Origin: DSOI01 sp041394885
Lineage (GTDB): Bacteria; Acidobacteriota; Terriglobia; Bryobacterales; Bryobacteraceae
DNA: 64,000 bases
Reading direction: 5' to 3'
Assembly: GCA_041394885.1 (NCBI GenBank)
Contig: JAWKHI010000031.1
Span: 1-64,000 of the forward strand
This document shows, piece by piece, positions 52,228 through 60,110 of this stretch (position 1 is its first letter; each line of letters starts with the position of its first letter). The position numbers and the translations under genes were made by a program. Below the pieces are notes generated by a model. It made no database searches, was not told the origin of the DNA, and saw only the letters and a program-made list of their open reading frames with translations.

Positions 52228-53808
52228 ATGACGAAGAAACTCGAGCCGCCCGTGGAAACCCTCTCCGGAATTCCCGTGGAGCCCTGCTACTTCCCGTCTG
52301 GCCGGCCACCGGAACCGCCGCCGGGCGAGTTTCCGTACACACGCGGCATCCACGCCACCATGTACCGCGGACGGCTATGGACGATGCGGCAGTTCTCCGG
52401 TTTCGGCACCCCTGAGGAGACCAACCGCCGCTATCGCTATCTCCTCGGCCAAGGGCAAACCGGACTCTCGGTTGCCTTCGATCTGCCCACGCTCATGGGC
52501 TACGATTCCGATCATCCGCAATCGCTCGGCGAGGTGGGCAAGTGCGGCGTGGCGATTTCCTCGCTGGAAGACATGGAGACGCTGCTCGCCGAGATTCCGC
52601 TCGATCGCGTCAGCGTGTCGATGACGATCAACTCCCCGGCCTCGATCCTCTGGGCCATGTATCTCGTGGTCGCCGAAAAACAGGGCGTCGCGTGGGATCG
52701 GCTCAACGGCACGCTCCAGAACGACATCCTCAAGGAGTACAGCGCCCAGAAGGAGTACATTTATCCCCCGCGCCCCTCGATGCGCCTGGTTACCGATTCG
52801 ATCGTGTTCGGCGCGGAGCAGGCGCCGCGATTCAATCCAATCTCCATCTCCGGCTATCACATTCGCGAGGCCGGTTCCACCGCCGTGCAGGAACTCGCCT
52901 TCACTTTGCGCGATGGCATCGAGTATGTCGACGATGTCCTCGCCCGCGGACTGGACGTCGACGCCTTCGCCGGGCGCCTCAGTTTCTTCTTCAATTCGCA
53001 CAACGATTTCTTCGAGGAAATCGCCAAGTTCCGCGCCGCCCGGCGCATGTGGGCCCACATCATGCGAGACCGTTTTGGGGCCAAGGAAGAAAGGTCCTGG
53101 AAGTTGCGTTTCCACGCCCAAACCGCCGGTTGTTCCCTCACCTGGCAGCAGCCCTACAACAACGTGATCCGCACCACCATGCAGGCGCTCGCCGCGGTGC
53201 TCGGCGGCTGTCAGTCCCTGCACACCAATTCCCTCGACGAAGCCTACGCCCTGCCTTCCGAACAGGCCGTCACCCTCGCGCTGCGCACGCAACAGATTCT
53301 TGCGTACGAATGCGGAATCACCGGCACGCCGGATCCACTGGGTGGGAGCTACTTTGTGGAGCAGCTCACCGATCGCGTGGAGGCCGAGGCGCTCGACTAC
53401 ATCCGCCGCATCGACGACATGGGCGGCATGGTACCGGCCCTCGAACGCGGCTTCCCGCAAGCCGAGATCGCCGACGCCAGCTACCGCTATCAGAAGCAGG
53501 TGGAGGAGGGCGAACGGGTGATCGTCGGCGTGAACGCCTTCCAGCAGGAAGACGAAGAGCCGATCGATCTGCTGCAAATCGGCGAGACCGCCGGGCAACG
53601 TCAGGTGAAAAAGCTGGCGGCACTCCGGAAGCGCCGCGACGCCGGGGCCGTGCGGCGCTCGATCGACGCGCTACGCCAAGGCGCCGCGGGCACCGTCAAC
53701 ACCATGCCGCTCATCATCGACTGCGTGCGCGCCTACGCCACCGTCGGCGAGATCTGCGACGCGCTCCGCGAGCAATTCGGTGTGTGGACCGAGCAAACCG
53801 CGCTGTAG
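52228..53808 (+). CDS. Methylmalonyl-CoA mutase, catalytic (alpha) subunit without B12 domain
   Basis: 526 residues. The substrate-binding barrel is clear: YTRGIHATMYRGRLWTMRQF, GLSVAFDLPTLMGYDSDHP, VSVSMTINSPASILWAMYLV, NPISISGYHIREAGSTAVQE, HAQTAGCSLTWQQPYNNVIR and LGGCQSLHTNSLDEAYALPS. The C-terminal cobalamin-binding domain (DxHxxG) is absent, so a separate B12-binding subunit must be encoded elsewhere. It interconverts methylmalonyl-CoA and succinyl-CoA, although the isobutyryl-CoA mutase relative cannot be fully excluded. Divergent from the adenosyltransferase gene. Confidence 0.92.
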   Translation: MTKKLEPPVETLSGIPVEPCYFPSGRPPEPPPGEFPYTRGIHATMYRGRLWTMRQFSGFGTPEETNRRYRYLLGQGQTGLSVAFDLPTLMGYDSDHPQSLGEVGKCGVAISSLEDMETLLAEIPLDRVSVSMTINSPASILWAMYLVVAEKQGVAWDRLNGTLQNDILKEYSAQKEYIYPPRPSMRLVTDSIVFGAEQAPRFNPISISGYHIREAGSTAVQELAFTLRDGIEYVDDVLARGLDVDAFAGRLSFFFNSHNDFFEEIAKFRAARRMWAHIMRDRFGAKEERSWKLRFHAQTAGCSLTWQQPYNNVIRTTMQALAAVLGGCQSLHTNSLDEAYALPSEQAVTLALRTQQILAYECGITGTPDPLGGSYFVEQLTDRVEAEALDYIRRIDDMGGMVPALERGFPQAEIADASYRYQKQVEEGERVIVGVNAFQQEDEEPIDLLQIGETAGQRQVKKLAALRKRRDAGAVRRSIDALRQGAAGTVNTMPLIIDCVRAYATVGEICDALREQFGVWTEQTAL

Positions 53809-53898
53809 GGCAGCTTCCGCGGACCCCACACCGTTCCATCGAAAGGCTGCGGAGGTCAAAGGGCCGGAGCCATGTCGCGGAGAGCCAGGTTCGAACGG

Positions 53899-54135
53899 AA
53901 TCGCAAACGCCCTAGGCTCGTATGTTCGCAGCATCCTCTCCGGCGACTCACCCCTACGGCCGCTACGTGAGTGGCGACCGCGGCACGCTCACCGCCGAAC
54001 AGCAACTCGGCCTCCGGATCTTCCGACGCAAAGGCAACGGCGCCGCCTGTCACGTCCGGCCGAACTTCACCGACGAGAAGTTGCACAACACTGGGGTCGC
54101 GTGGCACGACGGCAGTCTGGTGGCACGGAGGATGT
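53899..54135 (+). pseudogene. Relic of MauG/di-heme cytochrome c peroxidase
   Basis: IANALGSYVRSILSGDSP is in one frame, and after a shift near 53955 YGRYVSGDRGTLTAEQQLGL continues in another. It runs through FRRKGNGAACHVRPNFTDEK to LHNTGVAWHDGSL. The order is that of MauG-like peroxidases around the second heme. The heme site reads GNGAACH where CxxCH is expected, so the first Cys is lost. Both ends of the gene are missing; the downstream end abuts the GNAT toxin gene. Confidence 0.75.
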
Positions 54136-54138
54136 TGT

Positions 54139-54666
54139 CTAGCCACCCCGAATCGCTCCTCGGAGATCCTTGAGGAGCAGGAGCAATTGGAACGGATCTA
54201 CCGGCGACTGCTCGAATTCGAAGTGTTCGTAGAACCGCCGGGCCGTCTCATCAATGGCGTGGACCATCACCGCGCGCACGCCGACGATATCCGCTGCCTG
54301 CTCGATCCGCGTCAATGCGTCGAACAGGAGCGCCTTGCCGAGCCCTTTGCCTTGCTGCGTTTTGTCCACCCCCAACCGCGCCAGCAAGACGATCCCGATT
54401 GGATGGTCGGCGAGCCCTTTCGCAATCCGCGCGGGGCTTTCGTGTTTGTGAACGGCCCCTGTTGTCAGGGAATAGTAGCCAGCCACGCGGTCCTCAGCCA
54501 GCGCCACATATGTCTTGGCTGAGTCTGCCTGCTGGTTCGTCCACGCATACTTTTCCAGCCAGGAGTTGAGCGCCGCATTGCCGCAGTCGAACTGGGCCAG
54601 ATCGTGCTCGCGACGAAGCTTCTCGATGACGAATTCCGGATTAACTGCTCTGCCGCTGGGCGACAT
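54139..54666 (-). CDS. GNAT-family toxin (TacT-like)
   Basis: 175 residues. GNAT core: YVALAEDRVAGYYSLTTGAV, LLARLGVDKTQQGKGLGKAL (acetyl-CoA loop QxxGxG), RAVMVHAIDETARRFYEHFE and FEQSPVDPFQLLLLLKDL at the end. The SYSL-like YYSLTTG and the C-terminal FYxHFxF-x-P are characteristic of TacT-type toxins that acetylate aminoacyl-tRNA. It overlaps the DUF1778 antitoxin by 26 bases. Confidence 0.88.
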   Translation of the reverse strand: MSPSGRAVNPEFVIEKLRREHDLAQFDCGNAALNSWLEKYAWTNQQADSAKTYVALAEDRVAGYYSLTTGAVHKHESPARIAKGLADHPIGIVLLARLGVDKTQQGKGLGKALLFDALTRIEQAADIVGVRAVMVHAIDETARRFYEHFEFEQSPVDPFQLLLLLKDLRGAIRGG

Positions 54667-54937
54667 GAGGCTCCCGGAATAGGCGGCGAAGGCGTGGCTT
54701 GTCCCGCGGGGGCCGATCCAGAGCCGCCAGGAATGTCTTCCATTGCTTATCGTCTATCACGAATCGCGTCTGGTCCGACAATGCCTGTTCGGCTTTCTCA
54801 CGGGCGCTCCGCATGATGAAGTCCGTCACGCTGACGCCCTCGCGCTCGGCTGCAACTTTGATCAGGGTCTCTTCCGCCGCCGTGGCACGAAGCTGAAAGC
54901 GACGATCGCGCGGCTGGTCGGGTGATGCCAGAGCCAT
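54641..54937 (-). CDS. DUF1778 antitoxin (TacA-like)
   Basis: 98 residues. RDRRFQLRATAAEETLIKVA followed by AEREGVSVTDFIMRSAREKA is the ribbon-helix-helix DNA-binding domain of DUF1778. The C-terminal FVIDDKQWKTFLAALDRPPR is the toxin-neutralising tail with the usual D-x-x-Q/W-x-x-F pattern. It precedes and overlaps the GNAT toxin, completing a type II pair expected to repress its own promoter. Confidence 0.9.
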   Translation of the reverse strand: MALASPDQPRDRRFQLRATAAEETLIKVAAEREGVSVTDFIMRSAREKAEQALSDQTRFVIDDKQWKTFLAALDRPPRDKPRLRRLFREPHVAQRQSS

Positions 54938-55105
54938 TCCGGTTTGCCTCCCGTGTCCATTGTACTGCCGCTGTACTCCAGACGGCTACGAATCAGGCTG
55001 GCGCCGGTCGCAATAGGATCGTAACGAAGTGAGCGGTTCTTGCGCTCTATGCGCTGCGTTAATTCGCAGAATACGTAGCTTTCAGATTTCCAAGGAGTCC
55101 TCGAA

Positions 55106-55125
55106 GTTCGAATCCCTCACCGCCA
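55106..55125 (+). other. tRNA-Ser-like 3' end fragment (possible attachment-site scar)
   Basis: gttcgaatccctcaccgcca matches the T-loop (GTTCGAATCC) and the acceptor end CTCACCGCCA found in E. coli-type tRNA-Ser, but the T-stem is shortened and no upstream cloverleaf exists. It lies between the toxin-antitoxin pair and the redox cluster. A left-over attachment site from a tRNA-integrating element is possible; a chance match over 20 bases is also possible. Confidence 0.3.
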
Positions 55126-55132
55126 GCCCTGC

Positions 55133-55810
55133 CTACTTGGTCCGGTGACGCGCGTCCTCGAGCACCCGCGCCGCTCGCGCCGGGTTGAACACCCCGCACG
55201 AACAGAACCGCTGCAAATACGTCGCCGCCTCTTCCGGCGTCCGGCGGCCTTCTTTCACCCAGTCGATCATTTTCTTCGCCAGCGAAGACGCCACCATCCC
55301 GTGGCCGCACATCGTCATCAGCGTCAACACCTGCGAGTTCGGCAGCTTCTCTGTCTTCCCCTCGAATCCCAGCGAGTACCCCACCGAGTGGCGCTCGATT
55401 CCGGCGAAGTGACAGCACTGATCCGCGCCTTCAATCGACGTCGATATGTTGATCGAGAGCCCCAGGTCGGCTTCCTTCACTGCCTTCACGAAGTTCTCCG
55501 CCTTCTCGAGGGAATCGAACACGGCCGCCACCGTCGTGATGTGAGCCAGTTCGTTGACCACGGCCTCTAGATCGGGCGTGGAATCGCGGTTCCAATGATT
55601 CAAAGGGTTCAGATTCTTTGATGGCCGCACGGAGCCGCCCTTGCGCGCGTCGCCCAGATTCACGGGGCCGAACGGAATCGCCATCCGCAGGAATTGGCGC
55701 TGCTTTTCGAGCGCCTCTTCGTCGTTCTTGCCGCGGCAGGCGATCGCGAACACCACGAAGTCGTCCTGAAAGCTCTCGGAATTACCGTAGCGATGCAATG
55801 TGTTCGTCAT
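55133..55810 (-). CDS. Conserved-looking Cys/His-rich protein of unknown function
   Basis: 225 residues, no signal or membrane segment. Distinct features are an early Cys (AIACRGKNDEEALEKQRQFL), then paired Cys-His motifs: ADQCCHFAGIERHSVGY, LTLMTMCGHGMVASSLAKK and LQRFCSCGVFNPARAARVLE. The clustered Cys and His suggest a metal or Fe-S site. It is the last gene of a three-gene operon, ten bases after a ferredoxin-domain protein. I do not recognise the family and assign no reaction. Confidence 0.65.
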   Translation of the reverse strand: MTNTLHRYGNSESFQDDFVVFAIACRGKNDEEALEKQRQFLRMAIPFGPVNLGDARKGGSVRPSKNLNPLNHWNRDSTPDLEAVVNELAHITTVAAVFDSLEKAENFVKAVKEADLGLSINISTSIEGADQCCHFAGIERHSVGYSLGFEGKTEKLPNSQVLTLMTMCGHGMVASSLAKKMIDWVKEGRRTPEEAATYLQRFCSCGVFNPARAARVLEDARHRTK

Positions 55811-55820
55811 TGGGCGCCTC

Positions 55821-56669
55821 CTAACGTGAGCCTACCGGTTCCTGCTGTTTCGTCGCCGCTGCCAACTGGTTGGTGATCCGGCCCAGCCCGATATTCGTCT
55901 TGGCCCGCTGCGGCTGATATCCAAGGCGCTCCAGGATCGGGCGCACGATGTTTTCCTCGCCGTTGTCATCGCACCGGACCCCCACGCCCAGGCAGACCAC
56001 CGTATCCACCTCGGCCTCCACTTCCTTCACCATCGCGACGATCTCTTCCACACGGTCCAGCGGCACCTTGATCTCCACAATCGCCGACATGATCTTCTCA
56101 TTGAGGATATCGTCGCGGATCTCGCCCGATCCGTCCTCTTTCAACAATGTCGTGATCGGATTCTTCTTCTCGAACGGCACCCCGGCGCGCGTCAATCGCA
56201 CCGTCATCTTCTGGATCTCGTGAAAGCGCACGCCAACGCCCGGACGCCCGAACTCGATCGTGAAGCCCACCTCGCCGATCCCCACGCGCCCGCTTACGTC
56301 GTTCGTCTTCACTTCCTCGGTGCCGCGCCCCTCCACTCCCGTCGATTCATGCGGAACACGCGGGTCTGAAAAAGCCCGCCGCACGATGCGCGGCCACGTG
56401 AGGTCTTCCGGCGTGAACGCGGACGTCGGGCACACATCCGGCTCAGGGTCGAACCGGACCCGGAACATCTGGAACACCTTGCGCACCGTGCGCACCATCG
56501 TCGGATTGAGGTGCTCTTGGCTCAAGCCGTTGAAGCAGGAATAACACTCCACGCACTCGTCCCGATCCACCGTGGCGCGCTTCATCACCGGATCGACGTA
56601 AATCGCCCCCATCGGGCATACGTACGTGCAATTTCCACAGGCAACGCATTTGTTCGGATCAATTCGCAT
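55821..56669 (-). CDS. Ferredoxin-domain protein with split second cluster and unknown C-terminal domain
   Basis: 282 residues. Residues 8-18 (CVACGNCTYVC, then P) bind one [4Fe-4S]. The second set has C39, C42 and C45 (CVECYSC) but its fourth candidate ligand is C80 in PDVCPTSAF, about 35 residues on, so the second site is split by a helical insert. The rest contains VGIGEVGFTIEFGRPGVGVR, KIMSAIVEIKVPLDRVEEIV and VVCLGVGVRCDDNGEENIVR, an alpha/beta region without an enzyme signature. It overlaps the MFS gene by 11 bases. Electron transfer coupled to an unknown partner reaction is the inference. Confidence 0.75.
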   Translation of the reverse strand: MRIDPNKCVACGNCTYVCPMGAIYVDPVMKRATVDRDECVECYSCFNGLSQEHLNPTMVRTVRKVFQMFRVRFDPEPDVCPTSAFTPEDLTWPRIVRRAFSDPRVPHESTGVEGRGTEEVKTNDVSGRVGIGEVGFTIEFGRPGVGVRFHEIQKMTVRLTRAGVPFEKKNPITTLLKEDGSGEIRDDILNEKIMSAIVEIKVPLDRVEEIVAMVKEVEAEVDTVVCLGVGVRCDDNGEENIVRPILERLGYQPQRAKTNIGLGRITNQLAAATKQQEPVGSR

Positions 56670-57933
56670 GGCTCTCTACTCCGGAAAAGATCTTCCGCGA
56701 CGCATCGATTCTCGAAAACAGAACCGCCCCCGCCGCGCATAACACAGCCGCCACGAGGAACGGGATGTTCCATCCGTAGCTCTGCGCCAGGTAGCCGAGC
56801 ACGGTCGACGAGATCGCCCCACCTATGTTACCGCACGTGTTCATCACCGCCGAGACAGACCCGGCGAAGTCCCCTCCGATGTCGAGTGGCACCGCCCAAC
56901 TCACCCCCACCGTGAACTCCAGCCCAAAAAACGCGAAGCATGTCAGAACCACGCACAACGACGGATCGGTGGTCAACGTGGCCGGGATGATTCCCGCCGC
57001 CGCCAGCGTGAAACCCGCGACGCCGCAGACCCTCCGCGCGTACCGCAGATCGCCGCTGCGCTGCGCGAGCCGGTCCGAGGTCCAACCGCCTGCCATGTCG
57101 CCGAAAAATCCCGCCAGTAGAGGCAGCATGGCATAGAAGCCCATCTCTTTCAGGTTCATGCCGCGGTGTTCTTTCAGATAGGTCGGGAACCAGTCGAGAT
57201 ACACGGCCAGGCAGTACCCGTAACAGAAATACATCGAGGAAAGCACCCACAGCGTCGGACTCGCCAGAATCCGCTTCCACGGCACCGTAAGCCGCCCCCG
57301 CGGCCGGGGACCTCCCAGTGACGAGTGAATCAACTCGAGTTCGGCCTCGTTGACGCTCGCATGCTCACCCGGAGAGTCGCGATAGTAGAAGTACCACACC
57401 GCCGCCCAAACCAAACCCAACGACCCGAACAGCCAGAAGGGAGTCCGCCATCCGTACCCGGCGATCAGCATCACCACGATCGGCGGTGTCAGAGCCGCGC
57501 CCAGCCGCGAACCCGCATGCGTGATCCCCTGCGCGTATCCGCGCTCGGTCGGCAGCATCCATCGCGACAGGGACCGGGTCGCGATCGGAAACGCTCCCGC
57601 CTCTCCAACGCCGAACAGGAACCTTGCCGCCGCCATCGACACCGCGCTCCACGCCGAAGTCGTCACGCACGTGAACACACTCCACCAGATCACGATCAAG
57701 CTCAACGCCTTGCGCGGACCGATCAAGTCCCCGAGCCACCCGCCCGGGATCTGGAAGAACGCGTATCCCCACCGGAACGCCCCCAAAATCCAGCTCATCG
57801 TGATCTTGTCGAACCCGAACTCCTGCTGAATCGACGGCACCGCGGCCGAGATCACCACGCGGTCCATATAGGTGATCATGTACGCGGCGACGGTGAGCCA
57901 GAGCACGACGTGACGGGTGCGCGTGGGTCGCAT
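56659..57933 (-). CDS. MFS transporter, anion:cation symporter (hexuronate/galactonate-like)
   Basis: 424 residues with 12 hydrophobic segments. ACS-family signatures include the N-terminal LTVAAYMITYMDRVVISAAV and GWLGDLIGPRKALSLIVIWW (the MFS loop 2-3 motif), FPIATRSLSRWMLPTERGYA and the C-terminal FFGDMAGGWTSDRLAQRSGD. The family imports sugar acids and other organic anions with protons. It is first in the operon with the ferredoxin-domain and Cys-rich proteins, so it may bring in their substrate. Confidence 0.88.
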   Translation of the reverse strand: MRPTRTRHVVLWLTVAAYMITYMDRVVISAAVPSIQQEFGFDKITMSWILGAFRWGYAFFQIPGGWLGDLIGPRKALSLIVIWWSVFTCVTTSAWSAVSMAAARFLFGVGEAGAFPIATRSLSRWMLPTERGYAQGITHAGSRLGAALTPPIVVMLIAGYGWRTPFWLFGSLGLVWAAVWYFYYRDSPGEHASVNEAELELIHSSLGGPRPRGRLTVPWKRILASPTLWVLSSMYFCYGYCLAVYLDWFPTYLKEHRGMNLKEMGFYAMLPLLAGFFGDMAGGWTSDRLAQRSGDLRYARRVCGVAGFTLAAAGIIPATLTTDPSLCVVLTCFAFFGLEFTVGVSWAVPLDIGGDFAGSVSAVMNTCGNIGGAISSTVLGYLAQSYGWNIPFLVAAVLCAAGAVLFSRIDASRKIFSGVESHAN

Positions 57934-58033
57934 GGGGGTTGAGGCTACCTAGCCTATCACGGCATCCCGTTTCGCGTAACCCTAACTGCCCGTGTCTAAA
58001 CGGGACGTTGAATGAGGCACACACGTTCCGCGC

Positions 58034-58330
58034 CTATCGCCGCTTCGGCTTCCGCCGCGCCGGGATCAGCATGTCGAGCAGCGTCCCGGCCGCTCGATGC
58101 CCTTCCACGGGATGCCGCAGCGGACGCTCCGGATGAACCACGTAGTGATTCCGCCGCCCAACCCGTTCGGTGGAGATGTAACCCTCCGCATCGAGATCGG
58201 CCACAATGCGCTGCGCCGCGCGCTCGGTGATGCCCACACGCGCGGCTACGTCGCGGAGCCGCATCTCCGGATCACCCGCCAGGCACAAAAAGACGTGGGC
58301 ATGGTTAGTGAGAAAAGTCCAGCCGGTCAT
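58034..58330 (-). CDS. Winged-helix transcriptional regulator (MarR/ArsR-like)
   Basis: 98 residues. WTFLTNHAHVFLCLAGDPEM, RLRDVAARVGITERAAQRIV and ADLDAEGYISTERVGRRNHY give a compact winged helix with wing VGRRNHYVVHPE. A Lys/Arg-rich tail ends the protein. It is divergent from the ABC/HlyD/TolC operon and shares the dyad-bearing promoter region at 58340-58409, so local and self regulation are likely. Confidence 0.82.
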   Translation of the reverse strand: MTGWTFLTNHAHVFLCLAGDPEMRLRDVAARVGITERAAQRIVADLDAEGYISTERVGRRNHYVVHPERPLRHPVEGHRAAGTLLDMLIPARRKPKRR

Positions 58331-58339
58331 ATTCTATTG

Positions 58340-58409
58340 CAGTATACGACCGGGAAGGTACGAATTACAAGACCGGACTTGAAAAACACGACCTCGATGT
58401 CGTATATTG
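58340..58409. promoter_or_regulatory. Back-to-back promoters with inverted -10/operator repeats
   Basis: Plus strand: TTGAAA (58379-58384), 18 bases, TATATT (58403-58408). Minus strand: TTGTAA (58370-58365), 18 bases, TATACT (58347-58342). The -10 regions sit inside inverted copies cagtatacgac (58340-58350) and gtcgtatattg (58399-58409), identical at 10 of 11 positions. Both transcripts would begin within about ten bases of their first codons, so the leaders are very short. A repressor binding the two copies could shut both promoters. Confidence 0.6.
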
Positions 58410-58424
58410 GTAATCGTGAATCAC

Positions 58425-60110
58425 ATGACGCACGATACGGGCGCGCTGCGCCGTACCCTCGAGTTGATCCGCTCCGAGCGCGGCGGCCTCGCCGTCGCCG
58501 TGGTCTACTCGATCGCCACCGGCGTGCTCTCTCTCGCGCTGCCGGTGGCCGTGCAGGCGCTCGTGAACACCGTCGCCTTCGGCGCCGTGCTCCAGCCGGT
58601 GGCCGTCCTCACCATTCTCGTCACCGCGGCGCTCACCATTTCCGCCCTGCTCACCGTCCTGCGCTCGATTGTGCTCGAAAGGGTCCAGCAGCGCATCTTC
58701 GCCCGCCAGGCGTCGGAGGTGCTCGATAGCCTTCTCCGCTTCCGCGTCGAAGCGCTCGATCGCGAACACGCCCCGGAACTGGTGAACCGCTTCCTCGACG
58801 TCGCCACCGTCCAGAAAAGCGCTTCCATCCTCGTGGTGGATGGCCTAACCCTGGTCATGCAGACCCTCGCCGGCGTGATGCTGCTCGCCGCCTACCATCC
58901 CTATCTCCTCGTGTTCGACTTTGGCCTCGTGGGCGCCATCGTGTTCGTCATCGCGGTCCTCGGACGCGGCGCCGTCCGCACCAGTATAGAGGAATCGCGC
59001 TCGAAATATGAAGTGCTCGCGTGGCTGGAAGAAGTAGCCCGCCATAGCGTCACGCTCCGCTCCCGCACCGGCTCGCGGATGGCTGTGGACCGCGCCAATC
59101 AGCTCGTTCTCGGCTACCTCGCCAATCGCCGCCGCCATTTCCGCGTGCTGCTCCGCCAGATCGCCGGAACCCAGCTCCTCCAGGCGGTTGCGCTCGCCAG
59201 TTTGCTCGGCATCGGCGGCTATCTCGTCATCGCCGGCGAGCTCACCCTCGGGCAGCTTGTGGCCGCCGAACTTGTCGTCAGTCTCGCGGTGGGCAGCTTC
59301 GCCAAGTTCGGCAAGTCCCTCGAGACCTTCTACGACCTCCAGGCCGCCCTCGACAAACTGTCCCACCTCACCGATCTGCCGCTTGAGCCCTCCGGGGACG
59401 CCCGCCCCGCAGCCTCGCAGAACGCCCCAGCCGCCCTCCAGGTCTCCGGACTTTCCTTCTCCTACCCGGACTCGGCGCCGGTGTTGTCCAACGCCTCCTT
59501 CTCCGCGCCCAGCGCTTCCAAAGTCGCCGTCCATGGCAGAAACGCAGCCGGCAAGAGCACCCTGCTCGATCTGCTGTTCGGCCTCCGTGACCCAAGCCAT
59601 GGCTCCATTGAACTCAATGGCCTCGACTATCGGCATCTGCCACTCGAAGACCTGCGCAGCGACGTCATGCTCATCCGCGGCCCCGAGATCTTCCCCGGAA
59701 CCATCGCCGAAAACATCGCGCTCGGTCTGCCCGCCTCCACGGACCAGATCCGCGATGCCCTGCAGCAGGCTGGCTTGCTCGATGCCGTGCTCGCCCTGCC
59801 GCAAGGCTGGGATACAATGCTGGTGCCCAGCGGCCGTCCGCTGGCCTCCACCCAGGCCATGCGGCTCAGCTTCGCCCGCGCCATCTTTCAGAAGCCGAAA
59901 CTGCTGCTGGTGGACGAGACTCTGGACAGCATCGACGACCTCCGCCTGGATGGCCATCTGGTCCGTGCCCTGTTTGATCCCGAGGCCCCTTGGACGCTGG
60001 TGGCTGCCACCGAACGCGCCGAGCTCTGGCCTCTGTTCGATCGGGTCTACGGCTTGAGCGGCGGGACACTGCTCGACGATGCGTCCACCGCGCAACAGGA
60101 GCAAGCATGA
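58425..60110 (+). CDS. ABC exporter (membrane and ATPase fused) with degenerate signature
   Basis: 561 residues from ATG 58425; GTG 58416 and TTG 58407 are in frame upstream. Residues 20-300 hold about six membrane helices of the type I ABC exporter fold (YSIATGVLSLALPVAVQALV, LASLLGIGGYLVIAGELTLG). The ATPase has Walker A HGRNAAGKSTLLD and Walker B LLLVDETLDSIDDLR. The signature is PLASTQAMRLSFARAI instead of LSGGQ. No peptidase C39 domain. It begins a three-gene exporter operon. Confidence 0.85.
   Translation: MTHDTGALRRTLELIRSERGGLAVAVVYSIATGVLSLALPVAVQALVNTVAFGAVLQPVAVLTILVTAALTISALLTVLRSIVLERVQQRIFARQASEVLDSLLRFRVEALDREHAPELVNRFLDVATVQKSASILVVDGLTLVMQTLAGVMLLAAYHPYLLVFDFGLVGAIVFVIAVLGRGAVRTSIEESRSKYEVLAWLEEVARHSVTLRSRTGSRMAVDRANQLVLGYLANRRRHFRVLLRQIAGTQLLQAVALASLLGIGGYLVIAGELTLGQLVAAELVVSLAVGSFAKFGKSLETFYDLQAALDKLSHLTDLPLEPSGDARPAASQNAPAALQVSGLSFSYPDSAPVLSNASFSAPSASKVAVHGRNAAGKSTLLDLLFGLRDPSHGSIELNGLDYRHLPLEDLRSDVMLIRGPEIFPGTIAENIALGLPASTDQIRDALQQAGLLDAVLALPQGWDTMLVPSGRPLASTQAMRLSFARAIFQKPKLLLVDETLDSIDDLRLDGHLVRALFDPEAPWTLVAATERAELWPLFDRVYGLSGGTLLDDASTAQQEQA

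Noticed and set aside
55081..55130. Functional tRNA gene
   Set aside because: Only a T-loop and acceptor-like end can be matched; there is no D-arm, anticodon arm or paired acceptor stem upstream.
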